64,000 bases of DNA from Litsea cubeba. Taxonomy: Eukaryota; Streptophyta; Magnoliopsida; Laurales; Lauraceae. A model generated the notes under the pieces. That model saw only the letters and a list, made by a program, of their open reading frames with translations. It searched no databases and was not told the DNA's origin. The stretch lies in the NCBI GenBank assembly GCA_012931725.1, contig CM022950.1:57202663-57266662 (forward strand). Direction: 5' to 3'. The translations under genes and the position numbers were made by a program. Positions 22,780-35,200 of the stretch are shown here, piece by piece. Each line of letters starts with the position of its first letter. Position 1 is the first letter of the stretch.

Positions 22780-24180
22780 CTAGCAACAAACGCCCGTGCT
22801 TAGCCCGGGCAGTAAATAAACATAAAAAAATATTAAGATTGATATTTTTTAAATATTATTGAAAATAAAAATAAATAAATTTAGGACATGTCTTTGGACA
22901 AAGAAGAAAAGCAACTGTAATGATGAGTACTAGCAAGACAATCACTAAAAAAAAAATTATTGCAAGTTTTTGTAATAATATAAGCTCCTTCATAAGCGTA
23001 TATTTACTTACTTTCAATTCATTTTTTACACTGGTTGCACACCATCCACAAATCATTTTCTGTAAAAATTAATCATTAAAAAATAATATAAAAATAAATA
23101 AGATATATGTATCCAGAGAATGAAGAAGAAGGATTGCAAATTATTGAATTTTCGAGTGATATTAAGAGAGATTTTAGGGAGTCTTGAATGATATTAAAAA
23201 ATAAATTTTAGGAAAGATTTGAATGATACTAAGAGAGAAATTTTAGGAGATATTAAATTTAGATTTTAATTGAGATGTGACACTTTAAATGAGAGAGATA
23301 TTAGGAGAGGAAGATTAAATCTATGCAATATCAAGGCTCAAGGTGATTGGCACCTTAAAGAATTTTGTATTTTTTATGTATATATATTTTTTAAAGAAGA
23401 ACTCTTGTGCTGATGCAATTATAAGAATACAGTTTTGCATGACAAGAAAACCAACTGTAAACATATTTCATTAAATTTATCATGGAAGGGGCTGTTTTAA
23501 TGGCCTGATATAGTCTGGTTTTTGGCCCTGTATATAGGACCCTGGTTTGAACCAAAATTGAAAACTTATATGGATAGCATCAGATGCATTTGATATGATG
23601 ATGATGCTAAATATGACCCTAATAAAAGCATATAAATTGTTATTCAGTTTTCATCACAATCCAAGACCTAACCGAGGAAAAAAAAAAAAAAAAAAAAAAA
23701 CAGAACTCACATCATGTAGTTATTGTGCCTTTACAGAAGGATGAGACAAAACATGTAAAACTTCCCCATTTGGAATATTGGAGGCCATAGCCAAAGGTAT
23801 AACTCGTTTTTGGATTGGAGGTCATATAGCTTAAGGCATTGTAGAGAAAGAAAAATGCAGCATTGTATGGTATTTAACTTGAAAGAAATATCCCACGGTA
23901 TTATCAACTTTTTGGTAGAAGTGGAGAACGGATAGGTGTGATAAGGGTGGAAGAGGTTGTTTAGAGAAATTGTAGGAGATATGATTAAGATGTGAGTTTG
24001 TTATCTTTATAAAATTTTGAATGAAATAGAGTGATTTAGGGAGGTGATTTGGAGAAGATAATTGAAATGGAGATTTAGGGAGGAGATTTATTTTCGATGA
24101 GTGTGGTGACCCACTTTTTCTTATATATTTCTTTGAAATGAGAGATTTTTTAGGGATGACGTGTTCACAGCCCACCTCTC
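22780..24180 (-). mobile_element. Helitron copy C (minus strand)
   Basis: 3' end on the minus strand: GCCCGGGCTAAGCACGGGCG hairpin and CTAGT. The right edge has the 5' family block GTGGGCTGTGAACACGTC, truncated. 23860-24180 is about 90% alike to 20790-21068 of copy A by eye, except for a segment of about 60 bp (near 23945-24005) that is absent from copy A. Contains an A-run at about 23679-23700. No long coding frame. Confidence 0.7.
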
Positions 24181-26031
24181 AAACGCCCGTGCTAAGCCCG
24201 GGCCAAAAATAAAAATATATTAAAATTTTAAGAATTATTTTAAAATATTATAAAGGCAAAATAAGTCTAAAAGAAATAAATTTGTTATCTTTGAATATTA
24301 GAATCTTTTAACATGTAATGAAAATAAATATAAAATGAGAAGTAAACTTACATAACATAATGACTTCTTGAATTTAAAGGTACTGACCATTACACAAGTA
24401 TGAATGTGTGTCTATACAGGGGTAGCTCTCCTAAGCTAAAGCTTTGGTTAAGGTAAGCTCAAGTTTGTGGTGGGGCCCACCTGGCGACCCACATGGGGGT
24501 GGTGATGGGGGGATTTTAAGGACTCCCTTGGACCCTTCTCTTTGCAAAAAATTAGTCTCAACCATGGTTTCTACCATCTCCATCTAGCCCCAAAAGTTTA
24601 ATGGTCAACAATCCATTCGGATCGGTACACAGTTGATCCAACGGTCCAGTAAATCCGGATCTGACCAAAAGCTAGTGGACATGTACAATTTAGGGAGGTC
24701 ATGTGTTTGGTCCATTTGGATGGACCAAGGATGGGCCCCACAAGCGTAAGCTAACATGATTAGATGGAGAGGTATGGTGTCCGGGCTAAAAAAAATATAA
24801 TGAAATATGTGATTCTTTTCTGAGATATTATCGAAAAAGAACATATTTTATAGAAATAAATAAGTAATTTATATTTATTAGATATATAACTTTAGTAAAA
24901 AGGAAAAAATAACTTGGTGGGGTCACGTGATGTAACATCTAACAGTGGGCCTCATCGTAATTCCTTCAAGGTGTATCCAATTGGACAGTGGGACATTGTT
25001 GATGTGTCATTTCGATGATCCTTAGTGGGGTCACATGATGTAACATCTAAAGATATGCCCATATCCAAATATCTAAAGGTGTGTCCAATTGAATATTTGG
25101 TCAGCAGGCCCTTGTTGATGTGGTATTCCAAGGAGCATTGGTGGGGTCACATGATGTAATATTTAAAAGTGGGTCTCTTATCTTAATTCATTAAGGTGCA
25201 TCATGATGTATTTAAAGGTGGCCTTGTCTACAACAATTATTAAAGGCAGGTCTCATATCAACCCTTATATTATTTCATGTATATATAATTAGAAATGTAA
25301 TGTATTTTTAATATGCATTTTAATAATAAATATAATTGATCATTAGAGTCCATTATTTTATGTTTGTTGAACGTTGGATTCCACCTTGTAATTAACGGTC
25401 TAGATCATGAAACTAATGGTCTTGATACAACTCCATATTGGTCGGTCCCTTTTGTTGAGTGTTGCATCATCCGTGCTGTTGGTTTGATGGGCCAAACTAG
25501 ATGGTGGTGCCTTTTGAAGGTGTCTATCAATCAGGAGATCAAAGTGGTCCCCACAAATCATTTGTTGTTTCTACTTTTTGTGGATGATTGATCTATTCTC
25601 AGATCATGATAATTAAGTCCTGCCCCATTCTCTCTGACTGCCAACACCATGAAAGGGGGCCCCACAAACCTTAAATGGAGTTGATTATAACCTTGTAAGG
25701 AAAATGAGATAAGGTTTACTTTAAAATGGGAGTGATCGAGATTTTAGGGAGAACAAATCCAAGGAGTTTTGTTGCTAGAAATAGTAGTATGATATAGATT
25801 TAAGGGATTAGATTTAAGATTTTAACTATTCCTAGGATTAAGGGAGGGGATTTGAGGAGATTTGTTTGGATTGAGATTTTAAGGGATGAGACTTGTTTGG
25901 GAAGAGTGTAGTGGCCCACATTAAACCCAAAACTCTGTGTGATTTTATAAGTATTTTTATGAAAGGAGAGACTTTTTAGGGATGAGGTGGCACCCCTCAC
26001 AGCCAACCTCTCCATTTGTTTTAATATATAT
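24181..26031 (-). mobile_element. Helitron copy D (minus strand), 3' tip lost
   Basis: Starts inside the hairpin region (AAACGCCCGTGCTAAGCCCG) without CTAG, directly joined to the 5' block of copy C, so a few terminal bases are gone. 25050-25230 matches 20620-20790 of copy A. The right edge carries the 5' block (GAGGTTGGCTGTGAGGGGTG on the minus strand) and TATATATTAAAACAAATGG. Non-autonomous. Confidence 0.65.
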
Positions 26032-26049
26032 AATATAATAGTAATAATA

Positions 26050-26150
26050 AAGTGGTTTATAAATCTAATCCATAGTGTTTCCTAATTCAATTAGGAAAGG
26101 GACCCTATAAGTCAATTTGAAACCTCCCCACTCGTTCCTCACGCCCTATA
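26050..26150. repeat. Direct repeat flanking the Helitron cluster (copy 2)
   Basis: Partner of 21193-21297. The only visible differences are in A-run length and the DNA that follows. Confidence 0.9.
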
Positions 26151-26160
26151 AAAAAGTCAA

Positions 26161-26653
26161 TTTTATACCTCCCCATTCGTTGCTTACAAGTCACAACACT
26201 TTTTTTTGTTCTCTCTCAAGTCTCACCTAAGTACGTTGAAGTTGGGGCTGCCTATCGGTTTGGAACTCCTTATCACCATCAATGAGTAAGTGGTCTATCA
26301 CAATCCTTTATGAGTTTCAAATATTAGACTTGGGTTGATCTGAAAATTGATTATCATCTTGATTACATGAATTGATTAGATTAGGGTATGATTAGATCCA
26401 TTCATGGCTAATACTTGATTGTTGTGATGAATTCACTTTTTAACCTTCATTATGATGGGCATTAGAATCTATGAATATGATGGTGGGCAAACATTCGGAT
26501 AAATATGATTGTATTATTAACAATGACATGCAGCTTATTTTGTTGAGTGTGAATTCACTCGAACTTGAAATATTAATCGATGCAATCTGTTTCCTGTTGT
26601 GCATGCATTCCTCACAGTCAGATATTCTTATTGGTATGGCCGCATCAATCTAA
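26161..26653. other. Stretch left of LINE-B
   Basis: Pre-insertion neighbour of LINE-B and continuous with 32111 onward once LINE-B is removed. It may be the decayed 3' tail of LINE-C. No intact frame. Confidence 0.4.
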
Positions 26654-27058
26654 CATCATGATACTGATATTTTTTTTTATTTTTTTTTGAAGAGTAAGTT
26701 AGTTATTCATTTCTTCTAAAAAGAAATATACAAAAACGGAATTCTAAAGCTCAGTGGCTTTAGAAATTTCAAAGGGGCATACCCCAATGATACAAAGTAA
26801 TAAATAATGAAAGAAACTAAACCAAAATAAATTCATGCCCCCGGCCCGGTCTTGAACAAATCAATTCCTCCATAACATTTCTACTTCCACATTGGATATA
26901 TGGGAAGGAACCACTCTGTTCCTAGTCAATTTATTACTAAATCGAACCGTTGCATTTTAAATATCCACAAAGTGGACATTATAGTTCTGAAGAGCGGCTG
27001 CTATACTTCTTACTTGAAAACGCATATTCCATGGAGACTTGTGAGGAAACCGTATCAA

Positions 27059-27997
27059 TTAAGATAATGAGGGTGCCATTTCAATTAAGATGGTTGATAG
27101 ATGTGCTGGAATAAGATTCATCAATCGAAAGATCCCCTGAAAGTAATCCACAGTTGGTTGTAATGCCCCCTCAATTGGTTGGTCACTATCTTTCCATATG
27201 ATGCCAAGACTCGCTTGATGATTAGAAGAAATAGATAAACACCACCCTTTGTAAGCACTAGGAATGGATCGATGAGGATTATAAAAGTCAGGAGGCATGT
27301 TCCAATGACAAAAGATGCTCTCAGGAAGAGATACCCAAGGTACAGAAGTCGACTTTGAATATGATGTCTGATACGAAGAACCACTGAAGAGGCCAAAGCA
27401 ATCTGATCTCTGAAAATGCGCATATTCCTCTCTGCCCATATGTGCCAAACATTAAGCACAAAAAATTAATTTAGTCACCAATTGGAGCCCCTGCTGATGC
27501 TGATCAACTCGTAACAGGATAGAGTCCAACAACTCTATAGGTGAATCACATGGAATATAAAGTAGGTTTAATGCTGATAGCAAAGAAGTCCAGACCATTT
27601 GAGAGAATAGGGGCACGAAGCATAAGATGCCATCTAGATTCCCAGGTGCAATCACACAATACACAGCAAGAGTCACATGCCACATTTCGTTGAAGCAGTA
27701 AGTCCTTTGTCTTCAATTTTCCCCTGAAAAACATCCATGCACAGATGGAGTGCTTTTTAATACAGCCCTTAAACCATATTAAAGAGGCCAACGCAAATTC
27801 TGATCTTGCCTCAAAGTTATCAATCTATAAGCAGATTTGAAAGTGAAAGCCCCATCATCTTCCAAAGTCCATACAAGCTCATCATCAAAATCATAACAAG
27901 GATGAATTTCAAGAGGAATCTCACTGAAAACTTCTATAAGAGCCGCAGAAGTAGTTGTTGGAAACAACCACTTATGATTTTCAATAAAGTAGTGCAC
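27059..27997 (-). pseudogene. LINE-B zinc-binding/C-terminal region
   Basis: Broken minus-strand frames: WTLEDDGAFTFKSAYRLI, then WFKGCIKKHSICAWMFFRGK with CDSCCVLCDCTWESRWHLML (Cys-rich zf-RVT), and finally VWHIWAERNMRIFRDQIA, a very common plant LINE motif. The order is that of L1 polyprotein C-termini. Three frames are needed to read it. Confidence 0.85.
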
Positions 27998-28152
27998 CCT
28001 GATGTCATTCCCCAGACCAAGATCATAAATAGCTTTGTAACCATATTTATCTTGTAGTCTTCATCCATTTAACCACGGATCAGTCCAGGACTTAATCAGA
28101 TGCCCATTCCCAACAAGGAATTTAACATGGGGAAGCATTTGCAGACGAAGGT

Positions 28153-31089
28153 TGTCACATCCCGGACCCGAAAATTCCCTGATTAGGGTGGTTCCCAAGG
28201 TGTGACACGCGTACTCCCGTGAACTCACACCTGTTCCGGACCAAGTCCGAATTCACGAAGGAGAAAATTTCACATTCAATCAATATTTAATTGCGGAAGC
28301 ATATATAACATTAATATCAAAGCCATGAGTAGTCCGTTAACCAATCCATTAAACTACAAAGTAATCTTTAACAAAGCTAATACTAAATCTTTTAAATGCA
28401 TAGTACAAAAGTACTCTAATGAATATCAACTAGATGTTTATCTCAAATGAACATAATCCTAGTACAAATGCAAAACTACTAAGCATATGCATTGCCTTAA
28501 GCTAAATGAAGTGCAAAATACTTAGTCTCAACCAATTTACCACTCGGATACATACTTCGCCTGTCTTAGCTAGCAATGAGCTTACCAAACAAATCTTTAA
28601 TCTGTATAATTACTAATTAGTCTCTTCGATATCTTGGATCCCTGTGACACCAAGAATAGTATCTCAAATACAACGATTTGGCAAGCATAGGCAATAAAAG
28701 GGATATACATAATGTTTTCAAAATAAAATAATTAACAATTGATTGATAAAGCATCAATACAAAGAATAACCAAATGTTTGTTCAATAATTGATAAATCCA
28801 TAATTTCGAAATTAAATCAATAATACATCCATGTTTCGAAATTCAAATCAACAATTTATATACAAATCTGGCATCTACGTGAATTCATCCTCTCAATAAG
28901 AGCAAATTTAGTTGGGATGTCACCAGCGGCCCGACCAAAGGCTAACTGACTATCCGGTTCTGGAGTTCCGGTGCTCCAGATGACATATTGCAGCAGTCTC
29001 AAATAACTAAACCAATGTTTATCCCTGTCGGGCTTCACAAGGTTGAAGCTAAGTAGTGCCAACTAAATCGAATCTATAACAATTCAAATCTGAATACATT
29101 TTGTGTACTCGTTTACAATCAAATTGAATAATAACCTCAAATGATCGAATGTTGCTCAATTCAAGTCTTTCATCAAATATTAAATAATTATATGACAATT
29201 GAAAAGTAGATGGTTGAATCAAATAATGTGAATAATATGACGACTATATTAATTAAAATTGATAACGATGAAATTTCGATTTAAAGATACGATGCAATTT
29301 GTTTAAAGAAAATCAAAACATTTATTAATGAATTTAATTATTCATATAGACTATTACTATTCAATACAAGATAGATTAAGAAGTCAACGTGTCATTACTC
29401 AATTGGTGTCACTATTTATAGGGTACGTTGAGTCTCCTAATTAATCTTCTTGGATAGTATATAGATTAGTGATTTTCCATTGGACTAAATTATTAAGGTT
29501 GAGGGTGCCATTTTAAGGACATAAGGTTCTTACAAAATCTAATTTACTATGGAATAGAGTTTACACCTTAATTACTTATTCGGAATATTTAAGGTGGTTT
29601 AGTAAGGGCTAAGAGTGGTAAATCCACTCATGGAATGGATTAGAAGAAGCTCAAAAATCAGCTTCAGGTTTGCTCAAGCGGACCCTATCCAGAGAGCTGG
29701 TCTCTCGAGTGCACTCCTTGGTCGCTCGAGTGAATGCTCCAGTTCGCTCGAGCGAACGGTCTAGGGTTTCAGAACTCGAGTTTTTCGAGTGTTCTTTTTC
29801 TTTTCATTTTTAACTTCTTCTTCACCCTTAAAATCAACCATTATGGAGCCTCCATGCTCCCCACATAACATTAAATCTCATTCCTCCTTTTTCCATTAAA
29901 TCAAACTCCATAAATCATAAAACATTCATTTATCAAATAACCAAAATCACCAAAATTTGACTATCATAAATCAATAAGCATTTACATTATGTTAATCACA
30001 TTTAGAGCTTATACTTGCCTCCATTAAGCTTTTCCAATGCCCTCTTACTAATCTCTTGCTTAAAAGATGAAAACCCTCAAAATATAAATCCTAACAATGG
30101 AAAAACCATGGAAGAAGTGATGAGAATGAAATGCATAAGTGAAAATGAGCCTCTTAGGCTAAAATTCAACTCAAATCATGATTTAAGAGGGTTTGTTGCT
30201 TACCTCTTTCATGGATTCCGAATTTGGAGAAAATTAGAAAAAAGGTAATGAAGGGTAGAAGAGGATGAAGAAGATGAAAGTGGCTCCAAGCCTTCTTCGC
30301 TCCAAAAGCTTAAGAGATAAAAAAAACCTCCCAAATATACCAAACTCTAAACACAAAACACATGAAAAATGCTAATGAATATGCAAATATGACTACCATA
30401 GAGTCCCTTGACTCTATTTCAACTCAAAAATACAAAGAAAGGTGGGTTGATTCATACCTCAACTAGAAATCCGAAAATGGAAGTTGCATAATGTGATTCT
30501 TGTCATCAAGAGTGAAGAGAAAGTTGGAGAAGATGAAGATGAAGATGAAGATGAAGATGAAGATGAAGATGAAGATGAAGATGAAGAGGAGAACTCCAAG
30601 CCCCTCGTGCATATCCTCTTGCTCTTGACTTGGGGAAGACAAATGAAAGGAGTTCAATGAAGAAGATGAACTCCATTTATGAAATGAAGTAAGGAAAGAA
30701 TAAGGATCGGTTGGGTAGGGATTTTAAGGAGATATTTTGGGTTGGATTTTGCTTGCAAGTCCATCTCTAAAATGAAATTTAGGAAAAGGGCTTGGGATTG
30801 ACTTGGGCTTGGAAATGGGCTTGGTTGTTTTGGATTTTGAAGATGGGCTTGGTTGGGTCTAATAAGTTGAGTCTAATTGGGAATGATGTAAGGAAGGTGT
30901 TTGATGAAATGCACATGAAGTTACACACTCATAAAAATTAAAACTATTAAATTGCCATAACTCTACTTAACTAAGGTCAAACCCCACAAATCTAACTAAT
31001 CCCTCACAAAACCAACCAAAACACATATTAGGTACTTAATCAAGATTAATTAAGCGCTAATCAAACTTAGGCGGGGTCGGGGTCTTAGA
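28153..31089. mobile_element. Insertion in LINE-B, probable solo LTR
   Basis: Begins TGTCACATCCCGGACCC and ends GGGTCGGGGTCTTAGA. The flanks are AAGGT (28148-28152) and AAGGC (31090-31094). The uninterrupted LINE frame requires AAGGC, so a 5-bp duplication with one later change fits, as does TG..CA with a mutated last dinucleotide. No gag/pol frame; contains GCTCGAGC-type words near 29700-29780. The start and end phrases resemble LTRs common in plants. 2.94 kb is long for a solo LTR, so another class is possible. Confidence 0.5.
30529..30590. repeat. (GATGAA)n microsatellite
   Basis: About ten perfect GATGAA units inside the insertion. The minus-strand frame over it is simply repeated FIFI. 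Confidence 0.95.
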
Positions 31090-31099
31090 AAGGCCAAGG

Positions 31100-32090
31100 A
31101 TTCCTTTCCATCCCCAAGAAGCAATTTTTGGCACTGGCACATCCCAGACAGAAGCACCTTTCAAGTATTTAGCATTAATCCATAGATTCCAACAAGTATT
31201 CTTGTTTTGGTTTACCTTCCACAATTGTCTCATCAAAGCAGCCTTGGCAGTCCCTACAAAGGATCGTATACCCAGGCCTCCACAAGATATAGGTTGACAA
31301 ATAGAGTCCCAAGCAATAGGATGAATATAATGAGAAGACCAATTGTTCCAGAAAAAATCTCTTACTTACCTGTCTGTCCAGAGCATTAAGCATAGCTATA
31401 GGAATAAGAAAGACTGCTGCCCAATAAAGATGAATAGTATATAAAGTTGACCGAATCAACTCCACTCGCCCTGCGTATGATAAAATCTTAGACTTCCACC
31501 CAGCCAGGCGCTTTTGAACGTTTGCAAGGATTGGTTGACAGTCAGCAAAAGTTAGCCTCTTTGAAGATAAGGGAACACCGAGATATTTAACAGGGAATGG
31601 TTTGAATTTGATAAGAACAATTTGCAAAATAGAGTGCACTCTTTCCCCAATTAACTCCAAGGCCTGAGAAATTCTTAAACTGTTCTAGGAAATTCCTTAG
31701 ATTTACAGCAACAATATCAGTAGCTTTGCAGAAAACAAACAAGTCATCCGCAAACATAAGATGAGAGATAGCCACCTATTGCTTTCGAAATGGAGTCGGA
31801 ACTAGATCGGAGGAGGCATAGTGGGACATCAAAGTAGAGAAGAATTCCATCACAATGGCAAAAGGGAATGGAGATAACCTTGCCTCAAACCTCTCGTGCC
31901 TTTAAAATAGCCTTCATAACTACCATTCACCAAAACTGAATAATGAACATCAGAGACGCGCCATGATGAGCTTAATGAAATGGTGAGGAAACCACATGCA
32001 TTTGAGTGCTGCCTCAAGGAATTCCAACCTGACACTATCATAAGCTTTAGCTAGATCAATCTTGACACACATTCGAGGAGTCCCTGTCAT
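31100..32090 (-). pseudogene. LINE-B reverse transcriptase core
   Basis: Minus-strand order: KIDLAKAYDSV (palm motif) near 32070-32040, GTRGLRQG near 31890, HLMFADDLFVFCKA with the catalytic F-A-D-D at about 31770-31735, then VKYLGVPLSSKRLTFADCQP and AGWKSKILSYAGRVELI. These are in the correct RT order for plant L1. They sit in several frames, with stops between GTRGLRQG and FADD. The two catalytic Asp residues are retained although the ORF is broken. Confidence 0.9.
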
Positions 32091-32154
32091 TTTCATCATG
32101 ATACTGATATTGCTAGCAGATGATTGCTAACATGAAAACAAACTTTAGCCTTCA

Positions 32155-32409
32155 CTAATTGGTATTCAGCATTAATGGCCGAATGAACTCACGAGTCGCG
32201 GGCATCCGACAAAAGAAGGATCTTTTGGAATCCATGCAGATTAGCTTCCTTTTTAGGGCGCATAGAATGGCTCTTGCCTCGGCTTCTTTTTTAGAGGAAA
32301 CGTTGGGTCCATCGAGATATCTTACATGCACCCACAAACTGTCAATGCAAATGGCAAAACCAAAGTGTGATTTTTCACCCATGCCTCTAAATGAGGCATT
32401 TGAGAACAC
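32155..32409 (-). pseudogene. LINE-C RNase H-like domain
   Basis: The frame includes NASFRGMGEKSHFGFAICID and KKEAEARAILCALK, the pattern of the RNase H (RVT_3) domain closing many plant LINE proteins (EAEA..AL..AL). After CALK the family frame continues in another reading frame (ANLHGFQKILLLSDARDS), so a frameshift is present. Confidence 0.75.
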
Positions 32410-32756
32410 TAGGATGGTGCCTCTAGGGCTCCTCAGACTAACTTCATGTCAGTGCTCCTTCTTTGACTTATCCATAGGATGAAGAATCAAACTGCCCGCA
32501 TATAGAAATATTATCGATCTAGGGTTAATTTTTGTGTCTTTAAATATAAAATCATTCCTACCTTTCCACAAGGCCCACTATATATAGCACTAGAACCCAT
32601 GATTTAGTTTGAGGATGAACCGGAGGGCTTGTTGATTCACAAAACCCCATAAAGATAGTCCACCGGTCCCTAATATTGAGGTGAGTAGTACAATGTGAGA
32701 GCATCTCTAGATTTGAGCCAAACTAAGCCGCCCTTGCATGATCACAAAGAAAGAGG

Positions 32757-34808
32757 TGATAAGTCCACAAAATTATAGTTTTCATTCATCATTTTATATG
32801 CATTTGTGGACTTAATTAGGCTAATTGCATAGAATTACACTTAATTTCATGATTTTATGCATTTGAGCATCATAGTTGGAATCTTAGTCAAATTTGGTCA
32901 AAATTCATTACATTGCATGATTTTTGTGAAATTAGGGTTCTCATCTCATTCATCACCCAAAATTAGTTTTTTTTTTTTTAACTTCACTAATGCATATCTG
33001 CTAATTTTGACACCATGTGTTATTTTTGGAAAGTTGGGTATTTTTGGTGCATTAAGTAGGCATGTAGAGTCCCATGCATAGTCCATCTAGATTCCTCACA
33101 CTTGATTATTATTGACATTATTTAATTTTATTTATGTAGGAGAAATCAAGAGTGGGACCTGCATTGGTGAAACTCGAGAGACATCAAAGGCGGGACACCC
33201 TTCATGGTGGGCCCACATATCTTGACATCTTGGTGGAGTTGGAAAGGTTGAAAATTCTCAACGAAGAAAAAAGAAACTCAGAATTGGAAAGATGGTGTTG
33301 ACTTGCTAAATTTGGAAACCAAAATCAACAAAGAGAGAAAATTAGAAACTTTGCAAGGGGAGTTGATTAGTCAAAGTTGCAAGTAAAGAAGCATGTCAAA
33401 TATGGAAAGAGAATTAAATAAGCAAGCAAAGAAAGAGTCGAAACATGCCTTGGACGTCCAACATGGGTCCCACATACCCATTGCATACCAAACATAGAAG
33501 TTCCCTTATGTACAAACTATTCCCGGATTTTTCAGGTGCATCAAAATTGAAATCATCATAACTTTCAAACCGAGTATTGGATTGGCACAATCTATGCACC
33601 GTTGGAAAGATCTTTTCGATTAGATATCCATGGAGTCCAAGATTTCATAAATCGGAGCTATATTGAGGGAGATATGACCTCGGAAAATTGGCTATTATAA
33701 TTCTATGCGGGAATTGCAAAAAGTTTTCAAAATTGGCAACATGAGAGATCTTTGAGGAGTTCAATTTGGCAAGACTTGGAGCCCAGGAGACTATACTTAA
33801 TAACAAATCATCTCCAATTCAAATTGCAACCTAAGTGAGAAGCTTTGCTTGAAAGCTAAGCCAATAATCAAGTCATAGAATGAAAATAATTCCTTGAAAA
33901 TCAAGAGGCCAAAAAGTATAAAAGAAGCATCAAGGAGGCTAGAACTACAAGCCCATTCTCCTTCATAAAGTGGCCAAGCCATTCTCTCTCACTTCTTCCC
34001 CTTTCTTTTTTCCCCTCTTCTAGTTCTAGTTCTCCATATTTTTTTTATTTTAAGTAGCTTTGGGCCTTGTCCAAGCAAGTACTTGACGGAGAAGTTGTAA
34101 AGATGCAATCTTTAATGACAAATCAAGAAGTCTTCTTTGCAATGGCAGGCTAGTTTTGATTAGAGTGATGGATGAAGATAAGTGATTGCTTTTTATTTGT
34201 CTCGTAGTTCTAATTTGTTTGCATATCTTTATGTTCTTAATGATTAATAGATTTGTCTTCGTGCCCTAGGCAAATCTCCATTCTTAATTTCTGAAAATAA
34301 AAATTGATTTTTGACTATCCATGCTTAGGTTTGATAGGCCATGCTTAGGACTTAGATCTTTTTGATGGTTTATACTTACTTTTGATGGGTAGTGCTTAGA
34401 TTTTTTTTTTTTTTTTTTATCTTTTATGAGGTGAATGAAGTTTTGGGTTTTGGATTCTATAATTAAAAAGGGGTTTTTAAAGTTAGATTTTTCAAATTAA
34501 AAACATTGATTTGTCTTTGATTTGAAGTAAAAATTGGAATAAGTTAGGGTTACTTGATAAATAATTGGTGGATGCTTATTGGATTCCTATGCTCTAATCA
34601 CTTTCATTAATTGGTAGTTTCATATTTCTAAATTAGTTGCTTTCTTTATTTCTAAATAATCAAAACTTTCCTTAATTGTTAGTTAATTAGTTTTCTTAAT
34701 CTAAAAGTTTCTTTAATTAGCTCCCTGTGGGTTCGACCCGTTCTTGCCACTGTCTCATTTAGATACCCGTGCACTTGCGGTATTTTATGATTGATAAAGA
34801 TCACATCA
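32757..34808. mobile_element. Solo LTR (2052 bp) with perfect TSD AGAGG
   Basis: Starts TGATAAGTCCACAAAATTAT and ends GATAAAGATCACATCA. It is flanked by AGAGG at 32752-32756 and 34809-34813. Near the right end it carries AGCTCCCTGTGGGTTCGACC and GTGCACTTGCGG, phrases common at the 3' end of plant Ty3/gypsy LTRs. No internal domain and no second LTR are present, so it was produced by LTR-LTR recombination. It interrupts the LINE-C zinc-binding domain. Confidence 0.9.
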
Positions 34809-34854
34809 AGAGGGCATGCTCAATAGATTCTTCCATAGTTGTGTATGTTACCCA

Positions 34855-35037
34855 CACTTAAAATGCTCTTTTAGTTAGGAAGTCCAGTTTTAACCTGGAG
34901 ATCCTGCATTCGAATCCCTTTAAAGGCCTTAACCGATACATAGGGTTAGTGGGTGGTTTTATGTATTCATAGGTTTACCAATTATCAACCGAAGGAGGGT
35001 CGGCGGGTTCCTATGTTATCAAAAAAAAAAAAAAAAA
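34855..35037 (+). mobile_element. SINE-like insertion with poly(A)
   Basis: About 180 bp ending in an A-run of about 17 (ending near 35037), inserted in LINE-C between the zinc-domain halves. The 5' part has a tRNA-like layout: TAGTTAGGAAG (weak A box) and, about 35 nt later, ATTCGAATCC, one base off the B-box consensus. The body continues GGCCTTAACCGATACATAGG. The target duplication is not certain. It could also be another short retroposon. Confidence 0.5.
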
Positions 35038-35200
35038 GACAAATGGCATCATCAAAAATATTTATGTTGTATAGAAATTTGCGTGCTTGGATTGGATTGT
35101 TAAGGCATTTCCATCCAACGAAAAAGACTCTTTGAGGAAAAGGAAGGCTCCACATTCCCTTCCAATCAATGGTAGAATCTGGAGCATCCCCCATAGACAT
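34985..35200 (-). pseudogene. LINE-C zinc-binding domain, N-terminal half
   Basis: Reads DWKGMWSLPFPQRVFFVGWK, NPIQARKFLYNINIFDDAIC, then runs into the poly(A) of the SINE-like insert (FFFFF). The K/R-MW-LP-P--VF---W pattern is the start of zf-RVT. Confidence 0.8.

Larger units (their letters stand above)
26671..32093 (-). mobile_element. LINE-B: 5'-truncated L1 element with 17-bp TSD
   Basis: Flanked by a perfect 17-bp target duplication, CATCATGATACTGATAT (26654-26670 and 32094-32110). The left end, which is the 3' end on the minus strand, is an A-rich tail. From 32093 downward the minus strand reads RT motifs, then the zinc-binding region near 27-28 kb. Once the 2.94-kb insertion 28153-31089 is removed, the flanking LINE frames join (GILG followed by LRLQMLPHVKFLVGNG). 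The endonuclease ORF is absent, as expected from 5' truncation. Frameshifts and stops make it inactive. Confidence 0.9.
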
